64,000 bases of DNA, taken from NCBI RefSeq assembly GCF_024519455.1, contig NZ_JALJRY010000003.1:1-64000 (forward strand), read 5' to 3'. The notes under the pieces were generated by a model. It was given only the letters and a program-made list of their open reading frames with translations, had not been told where the DNA came from and did not search any database. This document shows positions 1 through 7,995 of the stretch, piece by piece. The stretch comes from Streptomyces sp. STR69 (GTDB taxonomy: Bacteria > Actinomycetota > Actinomycetes > Streptomycetales > Streptomycetaceae). A program made the position numbers and the translations under genes. Each line of letters begins with the position of its first letter. Position 1 is the stretch's first letter.

Positions 1-631
1 GTCCCTGTCCTTCGAGACCCCGATGCTCTGGGCCACCGGCTTCCTGATCACCTTCGTGTTCGGCGGCCTGACGGGCGTGATGCTCGCGTCACCACCCCTC
101 GACTTCTCCACCTCCGACTCCTACTTCGTCGTCGCCCACTTCCACTACGTGGTCTTCGGCACCGTGGTCTTCGCGATGTTCTCCGGCTTCCACTTCTGGT
201 GGCCGAAGATGACCGGCAAGATGCTCGACGAGCGCCTCGGCAAGATCACCTTCTGGACGCTGTTCATCGGCTTCCACGGCACCTTCCTGGTCCAGCACTG
301 GCTGGGCGTGAACGGGATGCAGCGCCGGATTCCCGACTACCTCGCGGTGGAGGGCCTGACGACACTCAACACGGTGTCGACGATCTTCTCGTTCCTGCTC
401 GGTATGTCGATCCTGCCGTTCCTCTACAACGTCTGGAAGACCGCGAAGTACGGAGAGAGGATCGAGGTGGACGACCCGTGGGGCTACGGCCGCTCCCTGG
501 AGTGGGCGACGTCCTGCCCGCCACCGCGGCACAACTTCCTCACGCTCCCCCGCATCCGCAGCGAATCCCCGGCGTTCGACCTCCACCACCCCGATGTCCC
601 GGCACTGGAACGGGAGTTGACGTCCCAATGA
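1..631 (+). CDS. ctaD: Cytochrome c oxidase subunit I, C-terminal part
   Basis: C-terminal part of subunit I of the aa3-type terminal oxidase, the membrane subunit that carries heme a, heme a3 and CuB and reduces oxygen. The frame is open from base 2, so the N-terminal part lies outside the window. The segment [11 protein letters not shown] (bases about 127-160) is the conserved helix with the two histidines that ligate heme a3 and heme a. It is followed by further hydrophobic helices and a hydrophilic tail rich in Pro and Trp ([23 protein letters not shown] region), as in actinobacterial CtaD. The stop codon overlaps the ATG of the next gene (ATGA at 628-631), suggesting translational coupling. 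Identification is by recognition of conserved helices and is very secure; only the start is missing. Confidence 0.96.
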   Translation, partial: SLSFETPMLWATGFLITFVFGGLTGVMLASPPLDFSTSDSYFVVAHFHYVVFGTVVFAMFSGFHFWWPKMTGKMLDERLGKITFWTLFIGFHGTFLVQHWLGVNGMQRRIPDYLAVEGLTTLNTVSTIFSFLLGMSILPFLYNVWKTAKYGERIEVDDPWGYGRSLEWATSCPPPRHNFLTLPRIRSESPAFDLHHPDVPALERELTSQ

Positions 632-978
632 CCGCCATGGACGAACACTCCCTGGACCGGGGGACGTTCCTCAACGAGATCGAGGGCCACCTGCTGGTCG
701 CGGCCACCTGCACGGAGGGCCGCGCCGCCGCCGCGCGTTTCACCGCCCGGCTCGACCGGCTCACCGACGGCCAACGGGAGGAGGTGACACGGCAGTTCGA
801 GGCGGAGTACCTGGCGCTCACCCGGCTGTCGTGGCAGCGCACCGCCGAGCGGAGCCGTCAACTGCGGGACGAGTACGAGGGCAGGTACCGCCGACTGCGG
901 CAACGTGCCCTCGCCTGTTGCCTGTTGGCGTGTGCTCTGTTCGCCGCGACGGGTCTGGTCGCCGTCGCGCTCATCTAG
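628..978 (+). CDS. Small membrane-anchored protein coupled to ctaD
   Basis: A 116-residue protein of unknown function. It starts at an ATG that overlaps the ctaD stop codon. Residues about 1-90 are charged and predicted helical, with many Arg, Glu and Gln. The last about 25 residues ([20 protein letters not shown]) form one hydrophobic segment, so a C-terminal tail anchor is likely. The ATGA overlap and the absence of any gap make co-translation with ctaD likely, and a role near the oxidase can be suggested from context only. No domain was recognised. A hairpin terminator follows nine bases after the stop codon. Confidence 0.75.
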   Translation: MTAMDEHSLDRGTFLNEIEGHLLVAATCTEGRAAAARFTARLDRLTDGQREEVTRQFEAEYLALTRLSWQRTAERSRQLRDEYEGRYRRLRQRALACCLLACALFAATGLVAVALI

Positions 979-986
979 ACACACGC

Positions 987-1015
987 GTCCCGCCGGCCCT
1001 GACGACCGGCGGGAC
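987..1015. terminator. Hairpin terminator between convergent genes
   Basis: Perfect inverted repeat with 10-bp arms (gtcccgccgg at 987-996, ccggcgggac at 1006-1015) and a 9-nt loop. It lies between the stop of the ctaD-linked gene and the stop of the convergent GH27 gene, so it can serve both strands. There is no U-tract, as is common in Streptomyces. Confidence 0.8.
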
Positions 1016-1027
1016 AACGCGCCACGA

Positions 1028-2986
1028 CTACGTCAGCGTCCACTTCTGATTGCTCGCCGTGCCGCAGGTGTACAGGATCAGCAGGGTCCCGTTGGCCGTG
1101 GCGGCGCCGGACGCGTCCAGGCACAGGCCCGCGTTGACGTTGGTGAGGGTGCCGTCGGAGTTGGCGGCCCACTTCTGGTTGTTCTGGCCGTTGCAGTCCC
1201 AGATGACGACCTTCGTGCCGTTGGTGGTGCCGTTGTTGTAGGCGTCCAGGCACTTGTTGCCGTACACCACGAGTTCCTTGCGGGAGGTGTACGTCCAGGC
1301 CTGGTTCTGGCCGCCGTTGCAGTCCCAGATCTCGGCCTGGGTGCCGTTGGTGATGGTGTTGTTGTAGACGTCTGCGCAGCGGCCGGACCCGGTGCCGACG
1401 ATCAGGTTGCCGTTCGTGCCGGGGATGGGCTGGACGTTGACCGCTCCCAGGGTCGGCAGTGAACTGCCCGTGAAAGTCAGGGAGTTGGTGGAGCCCTTCG
1501 ACAGGTCGACCTGGACCGAAACCGTGCCCTGGCTGGAGCCGGTCGGTGGGAAGGAGACCGTCGTCGCGGTCTGGCTGTTGACCTGGAGGGTGCCGGTGAC
1601 GGCGGTGGAGCCCGTGTTGGTGTAAGCGATGTCGACGACGTCCAGACCGGTGCTCGCCGCGCTGACTCCGGTGTACTTGCCGGTGGAGGCGGCCGTGTAG
1701 TTCGTGCTCGCCGCCTCGGTGCCGCCGCTCACCTTCAACATCACCGAGCCGCCCGCCGGGACGCCGGCGGTGTAACTCGTGGCGTACGAGCCGAGGTTCG
1801 TCTGCGCCCAGAGGTCACGGACCGTGGCGGAGGCGCCGGTCAGGCCGAGGTCGGACCAGCGGACGGTGATGTTCTGGGCGGAGGAGGTGCGGTTGAGCAG
1901 CACGACCGCGCGGTTGCCGGTGCCGGAGAGGACCCTGCCGTAGACCTGGAGGCCGGTGGTGTCCTCGGCGACCTTGACGCCCTGGAGGCCGCGCGGGTCC
2001 TGGTCGACGGCGACTACGTCCGAGTTCTTGAGGATCGCGGCGGTCTCACTGGTCATCGTGGTGAGGTCGTTGCCCGCGAGCAACGGGGCGCCGGAGATCG
2101 CCCACAGGGCCATGTGGGTACGGTTCTGAGCCGCCGTGAGGCCGGACATGCCGACGGTGAGCATGTCGGGGTCGTTGTGGTAGCCGGTGTGCTGGGCGGC
2201 CGGGTGCAGGGTTTGGTCGAAGTTGGAGAGCACGCTCGCCTGGGACGCCGTGCCGCCGTAGTAGTAGATGTCCGTGCTGGTCCGCCACATGGGGGCGAGG
2301 CCCGTGGCCCAGTTCCAGGTGTTCTGGTAGCCCCAGTTGCAGATCGAGAGGGTCAGCGCGCGGCCGGTGGTGGCGGTGGCCTTGGCGACCGAGGTGCTGA
2401 TCGCCTTGTACGCCGTCGCCGCGTCGAGTCCCTCGGCGTCGCCGCCGCACCAGTCGACCTTCACGAAGTCGAAGCCCCACTGGGAGAACTGCAGCATGTC
2501 CTGGTCGTAGTGGCCCTCGCTGCCGGTGTTGGCGGCGGCGGGGCGGCCCGTCGGGTAGTAGTAGCCGCAGCCGTTGGCGCCTGCGTCCGTGTAGATGCCG
2601 GCCTTGAGGCCCTTGCTGTGGATGTAGTCGGCGATGGCGCTCATCCCGCCGGGCCACTCGCTGGTGTCGACGGTGATGTTGCCCGCGCTGTCGCGGGTGC
2701 CCTGCCACCAGCCCTCGTCGATGTTGATGTACTTGTAGCCGGCCGCCGGGAGGCCCGCGGCCACGAACGCGTCGACCTGCTGCTTGATGACGCTGTAGTC
2801 GATCTTCGCGGCGAAGCTGTTCCAGGAGGCCCAGCCCATCGGCGCGGTGGGCACGGCGATCTGACGGGTCGTCGAGGCGACGGGGGTCGCCCGACCTAAG
2901 TCCGCGGGCGCGGGTCTGGTGAAGAGGAGCAGGGTGACTGCCGCTGCGGCCATCGCGACGGCGCGCAGGATGGGGGTGCGGAACAT
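1028..2986 (-). CDS. Secreted GH27 alpha-galactosidase with ricin-type lectin module
   Basis: 652 residues. A signal peptide (MFRTPILRAVAMAAAAVTLLLF) is followed by a GH27 catalytic barrel, which cleaves terminal alpha-galactosyl (or related beta-L-arabinopyranosyl) residues. VKVDWCGG holds the likely nucleophile Asp178 and NDPDML the likely acid/base Asp274. A beta-sandwich domain and a linker follow. The last about 120 residues are a ricin B-type beta-trefoil (CBM13) with three QxW repeats (QAW, QKW, QKW), expected to bind galactose or xylose polymers. The start at 2986 was chosen because AAAGGAG lies just upstream and the signal peptide then begins at residue 1; the frame stays open 24 codons further without a better start. 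Substrate specificity cannot be read from sequence alone. Exported and probably involved in plant polysaccharide use. Confidence 0.93.
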   Translation of the reverse strand: MFRTPILRAVAMAAAAVTLLLFTRPAPADLGRATPVASTTRQIAVPTAPMGWASWNSFAAKIDYSVIKQQVDAFVAAGLPAAGYKYINIDEGWWQGTRDSAGNITVDTSEWPGGMSAIADYIHSKGLKAGIYTDAGANGCGYYYPTGRPAAANTGSEGHYDQDMLQFSQWGFDFVKVDWCGGDAEGLDAATAYKAISTSVAKATATTGRALTLSICNWGYQNTWNWATGLAPMWRTSTDIYYYGGTASQASVLSNFDQTLHPAAQHTGYHNDPDMLTVGMSGLTAAQNRTHMALWAISGAPLLAGNDLTTMTSETAAILKNSDVVAVDQDPRGLQGVKVAEDTTGLQVYGRVLSGTGNRAVVLLNRTSSAQNITVRWSDLGLTGASATVRDLWAQTNLGSYATSYTAGVPAGGSVMLKVSGGTEAASTNYTAASTGKYTGVSAASTGLDVVDIAYTNTGSTAVTGTLQVNSQTATTVSFPPTGSSQGTVSVQVDLSKGSTNSLTFTGSSLPTLGAVNVQPIPGTNGNLIVGTGSGRCADVYNNTITNGTQAEIWDCNGGQNQAWTYTSRKELVVYGNKCLDAYNNGTTNGTKVVIWDCNGQNNQKWAANSDGTLTNVNAGLCLDASGAATANGTLLILYTCGTASNQKWTLT

Positions 2987-3152
2987 GCGGCTCCTTTGCC
3001 GATATTTCGAACCAGGATCGGGTAGCCGAACGAAACGGCGCGCTGAAAGTAGAGCCACCCGGGGCCGAAGTCAACGGCTGTGACACGAGGGGCAGTTGGA
3101 AACCCCGCGGGAATCCCCCACTCGTCGGCCGCCGGACGCGATACTGACCGGC

Positions 3153-4394
3153 GTGCGCGTAGCGATCATGACAGCGGGATCCCGGGGCGATGTGGCCCCG
3201 TACACCGGACTCGGCCATGCCCTGGCCCGGGCGGGTCACGAGGTCACCCTCGTCACCCACGGAGGCTTCGCGCCCCTGGTGGCGGGGTCGGGCGTCGGCT
3301 TCCATCCGCTTCCCGTCGATCCCCGGGCCGAGTTGGAGTCCTCGCGGGGGCGCTCACTGCATCGCAGCGCCTCGGGCGGGGGCAAGTTGCTGCGGGTGGT
3401 CGCGATGGCGCGGGCGCTGGTCGGACGGATGACCGACGATCTGCTGACGGCCGCGCGGGCGAGTGACGTGCTGTTGCTGTCCAGCTCGCTGGGGCCCCTC
3501 GGGCATGCCATCGCCGAGGGGCTGTCGTTGCCGAGCATGGGTGTGTACCTCCAACCCCTCGCGCCCACAAGGGAGTTCGCACCGCCCGTGCTCGGCGGCG
3601 GCTCCTGGGGCACGGTCGGCAACCGGGTCGCCGGGCACGGGGTGAACCGGGCGGTGGAGCACGTCTTCGCCACCGCCGTACCGGAGGTGCGAGCCCGCCT
3701 GGGCCTGGCCCGCACCCGTCCCGGCACCGCGCTCCGGTCCCGGGAAAAGCGCAACTGGCCTGTCCAGCACGGCTTCAGCCCGCTGATCGTGCCCCGCCCG
3801 GCCGACTGGCGGCCCGGGCTCACGGTGGCCGGCTACTGGTGGCCGTACGACGGAGGCGCCCAACTGCCGCCCGAGGTAAGGGACTTCCTCGACTCCGGGC
3901 CCGCTCCGGTGTTCGTGGGGCTCGGCAGTGCCACCGTGCCCGATCCGGAGCGGCTGAGTGCCGAGATCGTGCGCGCGCTGCGCCGGGCCGGGCTGCGCGG
4001 GGTGATCCAACGGGGCTGGGGCGGCCTCGAAGCGACCGGAGACGACGTCCTGACCGTGGGCGAGGTGCCGCATGCGGCGCTGTTCCCGCGGATGGCGGCC
4101 GTGGTCCATCACTGCGGTGCGGGCACGACCGCGGCCGGGCTGCGCGCCGGAGTACCGGCCGTGCCGGTACCGATCCAGTTCGACGAGGGTTTCTGGGCCG
4201 CCCGCCTGGTCGCCCTGGGCGTGGCGCCCCGCGCCGTACCGCTGCGCGGGCTCACCGCCGACACCCTGTCCGCCGCACTCGTACAAGCCACTCGTGACCC
4301 GGCCCACGCCGAGCGGGCGCGGACCCTCGGCGCCCGGGTGCGCGCCGAGGACGGGGCGGCTCCCGTGCTCGCCGCCCTCGACACACTGGCCTAG
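3153..4394 (+). CDS. GT1 (UGT-like) glycosyltransferase
   Basis: 413 residues. The N-terminal VRVAIMTAGSRGDVAPY is the typical beginning of macrolide/sterol-type GT1 glycosyltransferases, which move a sugar from an NDP-sugar to a lipophilic acceptor. The C-terminal half has the nucleotide-sugar binding signature: VGEVPHAALFPRMAAVVHHCGAG (His-Cys-Gly-Ala-Gly) and then PVPIQFDEGFWAARL. The GTG at 3153 is preferred because it puts the glycine-rich loop at the usual distance from the N terminus. Its stop overlaps the stop of the convergent VOC gene in the tetranucleotide CTAG. No biosynthetic cluster surrounds it, so a detoxifying or lipid-modifying role is as likely as antibiotic glycosylation. 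Confidence 0.88.
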   Translation: MRVAIMTAGSRGDVAPYTGLGHALARAGHEVTLVTHGGFAPLVAGSGVGFHPLPVDPRAELESSRGRSLHRSASGGGKLLRVVAMARALVGRMTDDLLTAARASDVLLLSSSLGPLGHAIAEGLSLPSMGVYLQPLAPTREFAPPVLGGGSWGTVGNRVAGHGVNRAVEHVFATAVPEVRARLGLARTRPGTALRSREKRNWPVQHGFSPLIVPRPADWRPGLTVAGYWWPYDGGAQLPPEVRDFLDSGPAPVFVGLGSATVPDPERLSAEIVRALRRAGLRGVIQRGWGGLEATGDDVLTVGEVPHAALFPRMAAVVHHCGAGTTAAGLRAGVPAVPVPIQFDEGFWAARLVALGVAPRAVPLRGLTADTLSAALVQATRDPAHAERARTLGARVRAEDGAAPVLAALDTLA

Positions 4395-4789
4395 CGCTGC
4401 TGCCGTGCCACGGCCTCGGGGGTGACCGGCGTGAAGAAGTTGATCAGGTTGCCGTCGGGGTCGCGGAAGAGGAGGGAGCGGTTGCCCCAGGGCATCGTCG
4501 TCGGTTTCTGCACGATCTCGCAGTCGAGGGGTGCCAGGCGCTCGCACTCGGCGTCGACGTCCGCCACACGGAACTCGGTGATCACCGATCGGTTGGCGGC
4601 GGGTTGCGCGGAGCCGGTGCCGAAGAGGGCCACGGTGCGGGTGCTTGCGACCGCCAACGTGCAGGCGGGGGTGACGAGTTCGGCGAAGTCGGGGGTCGAC
4701 CAGGTGGCCGTGACGCCGGTGACCTGTTCGTAGAACGCGACGAGACGGGCGACGTCGTCGGTGATGACACGGATCGAGACGAAGTTCAT
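4391..4789 (-). CDS. VOC (glyoxalase/bleomycin resistance) family protein
   Basis: 132 residues with one vicinal-oxygen-chelate fold: MNFVSIRVITDD opens the first beta-alpha-beta-beta-beta unit, and LLFRDPDGNLINFFTPV is the typical closing strand. Members bind a metal or hydrophobic ligand; the substrate here is unknown. The ATG at 4789 is used because AGGAAG lies six bases upstream, whereas the frame is open further only through a weaker start. It is divergent from the WYL regulator gene at 4897, a pairing that suggests the regulator controls it. It ends in a CTAG shared with the glycosyltransferase stop. Confidence 0.87.
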   Translation of the reverse strand: MNFVSIRVITDDVARLVAFYEQVTGVTATWSTPDFAELVTPACTLAVASTRTVALFGTGSAQPAANRSVITEFRVADVDAECERLAPLDCEIVQKPTTMPWGNRSLLFRDPDGNLINFFTPVTPEAVARQQR

Positions 4790-4852
4790 GGCGGCTTCCT
4801 GTCGGAGGTCATGTGCGGTGCCGGATGAAGAGGCGTCTCCCACGCTAGGACC

Positions 4853-4879
4853 GATACCGGACAGCTTCCGCCCGGTATC
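4853..4879. promoter_or_regulatory. Inverted repeat, candidate WYL-regulator operator
   Basis: Arms gataccgg (4853-4860) and ccggtatc (4872-4879), perfect 8 bp with an 11-nt spacer, in the 107-bp region between the divergent VOC and WYL-regulator genes. Position and symmetry fit a shared operator. Binding is inferred. Confidence 0.5.
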
Positions 4880-4896
4880 CGAGGCAGACTTTAGGG

Positions 4897-5871
4897 GTGA
4901 CCACCTCGACCACGCGCGTGCTGGCCCTGCTGGAGATCCTCCAGGGCGGCGGCCTCCGTACCGTCCCCGACCTGGCCGCGCGGCTCGGTGTCGACGAACG
5001 CACGGTCCGCCGCTACGTCGGCCATCTGCTGGAGCTGGGCGTGCCGGTCGACTCGGTACGCGGTCGCTACGGCGGATATCGGCTCGCTCCCGGCTATCGG
5101 ATGCCGCCGCTGATGCTCACGGACGAAGAGGCCCTCGCCGTGGTGCTCGGACTGCTGGCCGGGCGGAGGGCGGGGCTCGTCACCGCATCGGCCGCAGCGG
5201 GCGAGAGCGCCACGGCGAAACTGCTGCGGGTCCTGCCCACCGCCCTGCGCCGACGGCTCGACGCCCTGCTCGACACCGCCGACTTCACCGCGCGACCGCG
5301 TGCCGCCACCGCGCCGGAGACGGAGGTACTGCTCGAACTCGCCGAGGCCGCCCTCCACCGGCGGCCGGTGGCGCTCGGCTACACCGATCGGAAGGGCCGC
5401 GCGAGCGACCGTACGGTCCTGCCGTACGGGCTGGTGGCGCATGCCGGACGCTGGTATCTGACCGGCGCCGATCCGGCCGACGGCGAGGTCCGCACCTTCC
5501 GCCTGGACCGCGTCACCGCGCTGCGCGTGCGCTCCGGCTCGTTCGACGTGCCGACGGAGTTCGACCCGGCGGCCACGGTGCTGGACAGCCTTGCGCGCAC
5601 GCCGTGGAGGCACGACGTGTCACTGCGGATCCGGGGCAGTGAGCAACATGTTCGCGGGCATCTCCCGGCCGGGATCGCCACTCTGACCACGCCCGACGAG
5701 GGCACCGACTGGGTCCGTGTCCGGATCCGGGCCGAGCGGCTGGACTGGATTCCGCCCGTCCTCGCCGCCCTGGACCGCCCGTTCGTCGTCGAACGCCCCG
5801 CCGCCCTGCGCGACCTCGTCCGCGCGCTGGCCCGTCGCCTGGACGAGTACGCGACCGACGAGTCGCCCTAG
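4897..5871 (+). CDS. HTH-WYL domain transcriptional regulator (YafY type)
   Basis: 324 residues. The N terminus is a winged HTH_11 domain (RVLALLEILQ, then TVPDLAARLGVDERTVRRYVGHL), followed by GRYGGYRLAPGYRMPPLMLTDEEA, the conserved join of YafY-type proteins. A central WYL domain (about residues 140-225: RTVLPYGLVAHAGRWYLTG) and a C-terminal WCX-like extension follow. WYL domains sense nucleotides, DNA ends or other ligands. It starts with GTG at 4897; no strong SD precedes it. Divergent from the VOC gene with a palindrome between them, so autoregulation plus control of the VOC gene is likely. The stop codon overlaps that of the convergent TetR gene in CTAG (5868-5871). Confidence 0.92.
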   Translation: MTTSTTRVLALLEILQGGGLRTVPDLAARLGVDERTVRRYVGHLLELGVPVDSVRGRYGGYRLAPGYRMPPLMLTDEEALAVVLGLLAGRRAGLVTASAAAGESATAKLLRVLPTALRRRLDALLDTADFTARPRAATAPETEVLLELAEAALHRRPVALGYTDRKGRASDRTVLPYGLVAHAGRWYLTGADPADGEVRTFRLDRVTALRVRSGSFDVPTEFDPAATVLDSLARTPWRHDVSLRIRGSEQHVRGHLPAGIATLTTPDEGTDWVRVRIRAERLDWIPPVLAALDRPFVVERPAALRDLVRALARRLDEYATDESP

Positions 5872-6533
5872 GACAGGTCCTGACGGCTCCAGCCCGGCGG
5901 CTGCATGATCCCGAGCAGTTGTCGGACCAGTTCGTCGACGATCTCGTCCAGCGTGGCGTCCACCCAGCCCGCGCTCCAGTCGTGGAGCAGGCCGTTGACG
6001 CTGCCGATGAACGCCGTCGCGGCGATGCGGTAGTCGCGCCGCGCCGCCTCCCCGCGCTGGGCCGCGGCCCTCGCCTCGCCGCGGATGAGGTTGATCCAGC
6101 GGGCGCGGCGGGCCAGCCGCTGTTCCTCAAGGCGTGGGCTGACGCCGATGATCTCGACGAAGGTGATGCGGATGCGGCGCGGGTCGCCGGTGACGTTCGC
6201 GGCGTAGGCGTGGAAGATCGCTGCCGCCCGCTCGGCTAGTGGCAGGCCGTCGGCGGCATCGAGCGCGGCCAGTACGGCTTTCTCGGCCCAGTCGTTGACC
6301 TGGAGATGGAGCGCGGCCAGCACGTCCTCCAGGCTGCGGAACTCCTCGTAGAACTGCCGGGTGGACAGCCCCGCGGCCTCGCTGAGCGCCGCGACGGTCG
6401 TGCCGCGGTAGCCGGGGGTGTCGCCGAAGAGCTGGAGCGCGGCGTCCAGGAAGCGTCCGCGTCGCTCGGCCTGCCGCTGCTCGGCGGACTTGCCGCCGTA
6501 ACGACCGGTCGGCGCCTTGAGCCTGCCCGCCAC
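5868..6533 (-). CDS. TetR/AcrR family regulator
   Basis: 221 residues. The N-terminal TetR DNA-binding domain is clear: RRGRFLDAALQLFG, TTVAALSEAAGLSTRQFYEEFRSLEDVLAAL. The C-terminal ligand-binding part includes HAYAANVTGDPRRIRITFVEIIG. GTG at 6533 is chosen because AGAGG lies seven bases upstream; two further upstream candidates lack a usable SD. It is divergent from a secreted beta-propeller gene (6698), and a 6-4-6 inverted repeat lies between them, suggesting it represses that gene, itself, or both. The 3' end overlaps the WYL regulator stop codon. Confidence 0.9.
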   Translation of the reverse strand: MAGRLKAPTGRYGGKSAEQRQAERRGRFLDAALQLFGDTPGYRGTTVAALSEAAGLSTRQFYEEFRSLEDVLAALHLQVNDWAEKAVLAALDAADGLPLAERAAAIFHAYAANVTGDPRRIRITFVEIIGVSPRLEEQRLARRARWINLIRGEARAAAQRGEAARRDYRIAATAFIGSVNGLLHDWSAGWVDATLDEIVDELVRQLLGIMQPPGWSRQDLS

Positions 6534-6606
6534 TGTCACACCTCTATCTTGTCGGCCATCGGCCAATCTTGTCGTGTCCGCAGTCTTGCGGAGAAGAGGG
6601 CTCTTC

Positions 6607-6622
6607 CTTACTTTTCAGTAAG
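6607..6622. promoter_or_regulatory. Inverted repeat, candidate TetR operator
   Basis: Arms cttact and agtaag separated by tttc, in an AT-rich stretch between the divergent TetR gene and the beta-propeller gene. Size and location fit a TetR-type operator. Binding is inferred. Confidence 0.45.
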
Positions 6623-6697
6623 TTCATTCTGAATTCGCGCGTGTTCAGATCTCTTCACATCCTCCGGCACCCTCTCACCTCACAGAAGAGAGCAGTC

Positions 6698-7945
6698 ATG
6701 CCTGCCTTCAGACCCAGGCACCTTTGCTCCATGGCCGCCGCCCTCGTCCTGACCGTAGCCGCTCCGGCGACGGCCGCCACAGCCGACTCCTCCGCCGCTC
6801 TGCGCGAGGTGCTGTTCGTCGGCAACAACTGGGACGGCACCGCGGACGTCATCAAGTCCACAGGCGACTTCGCGAAGATCGGGGAGATCAACATCGTCCC
6901 CGACAAGGCGGCGCGGCTGGCGGAGATCAACGCCGATCCGATCAAGTGGATCTACTACACGTCCATCCACAACGAGGTCGGACAGGGACACGACCAGTAC
7001 GTGGACGACATGTACTCCACGCCGGACGGCAAGTCCCTCGTCGTCTCCCGCCCCAGCTTCGCCGACGTCGTGTCGATCAATCTGGCCACCGACACCATCA
7101 ACTGGCGCTTCCCGGTGGCCGGTTACCGCGCCGACCACATGGCGGTCTCCCCCGACGGCACGCGCGTCGCGGTCTCGGCCTCGACCGCGAACAAGGTGCA
7201 GGTGCTGGACATCAACACCGGCGCCGAACTGGGTGAGTTCGCCACCGGCGACAAGCCGCACGAGAACTTCTTCACCAACGGCGGCAAGTACATCTGGAAC
7301 ATGGCGATCGGCGAGGTCACCACCTCCCTCGACGATCCGGCCTGGGACTGGACCAAGGGCGACCGGCACATCACCGTCGTCGACGCCACCACGTTCAAGC
7401 AGGTCAAGATCATCGACATGCGGGACCGGCTGGACGCGATCGGCCTCACGAACTTCTCCGACGCGGTCCGCCCGGCCGCCTTCACGCCGGACTGGTCGAA
7501 GCTGTACTTCCAGGTGTCGTTCTTCAACGGCTTCCTGGAGTACGACGTCGCGACCGACAAGATCACCCGCGTGAAGACGCTCCCGGCGAACCCCGCCACC
7601 AGCACGGACCGCACCACCTGGCTGCTCGACTCGCGTCATCACGGCATCTCGATGAACCCCGAGGGCACCAAGCTGTGCGTCGCCGGGACGATGGACAACT
7701 ACGCGACGGTCGTCGACCGGGCCACCCTGCAGGAGGGGCCGCTCGTCACGGCGTCCACGCCGTACTGGGCGACCGTGAGCGGTGACGGCAAGGACTGCGT
7801 CATCTCCGAGGCCGGCGCCGACCAGGTGACGGCGATCGACTTCGCCACCGGCCAGAAGGTGCTCTCCGTTCCGGTGGGCGACCATCCGCAGCGCGTACGG
7901 CTGGGCCATGTGCAGGCCGACTGGACGAGCCCGTCCGGGAGTTGA
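6698..7945 (+). CDS. Secreted YncE-like beta-propeller protein
   Basis: 415 residues. A Sec signal peptide (about residues 1-27, ending ATAATA) precedes a seven-bladed propeller of the YncE/40-residue-repeat type. Repeated motifs include HMAVSPDGTRVAVSASTANKVQVLD, HGISMNPEGTKLCVAGT and YWATVSGDGKDCVISEAGADQVTAID; each pairs a histidine or tryptophan with an Asp-Gly or Glu-Gly turn. Such extracytoplasmic propellers often act as binding scaffolds or in periplasmic-type redox and metal processes; the ligand is unknown. ATG 6698 follows a GAAGAGAG SD-like stretch and opens the signal peptide. The divergent TetR gene is a probable regulator. A very strong terminator follows. Confidence 0.83.
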   Translation: MPAFRPRHLCSMAAALVLTVAAPATAATADSSAALREVLFVGNNWDGTADVIKSTGDFAKIGEINIVPDKAARLAEINADPIKWIYYTSIHNEVGQGHDQYVDDMYSTPDGKSLVVSRPSFADVVSINLATDTINWRFPVAGYRADHMAVSPDGTRVAVSASTANKVQVLDINTGAELGEFATGDKPHENFFTNGGKYIWNMAIGEVTTSLDDPAWDWTKGDRHITVVDATTFKQVKIIDMRDRLDAIGLTNFSDAVRPAAFTPDWSKLYFQVSFFNGFLEYDVATDKITRVKTLPANPATSTDRTTWLLDSRHHGISMNPEGTKLCVAGTMDNYATVVDRATLQEGPLVTASTPYWATVSGDGKDCVISEAGADQVTAIDFATGQKVLSVPVGDHPQRVRLGHVQADWTSPSGS

Positions 7946-7952
7946 GGGAACG

Positions 7953-7990
7953 GCAACGGCGCCGGTCCCCTCGGGGACCGGCGCCGTTGC
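7953..7990. terminator. Strong bidirectional hairpin terminator
   Basis: An 18-bp perfect stem (gcaacggcgccggtcccc at 7953-7970 and its complement at 7973-7990) with a minimal loop. It sits between the convergent propeller and GH5 genes, seven bases after one stop and five before the other. Confidence 0.9.
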
Positions 7991-7995
7991 GCTTG

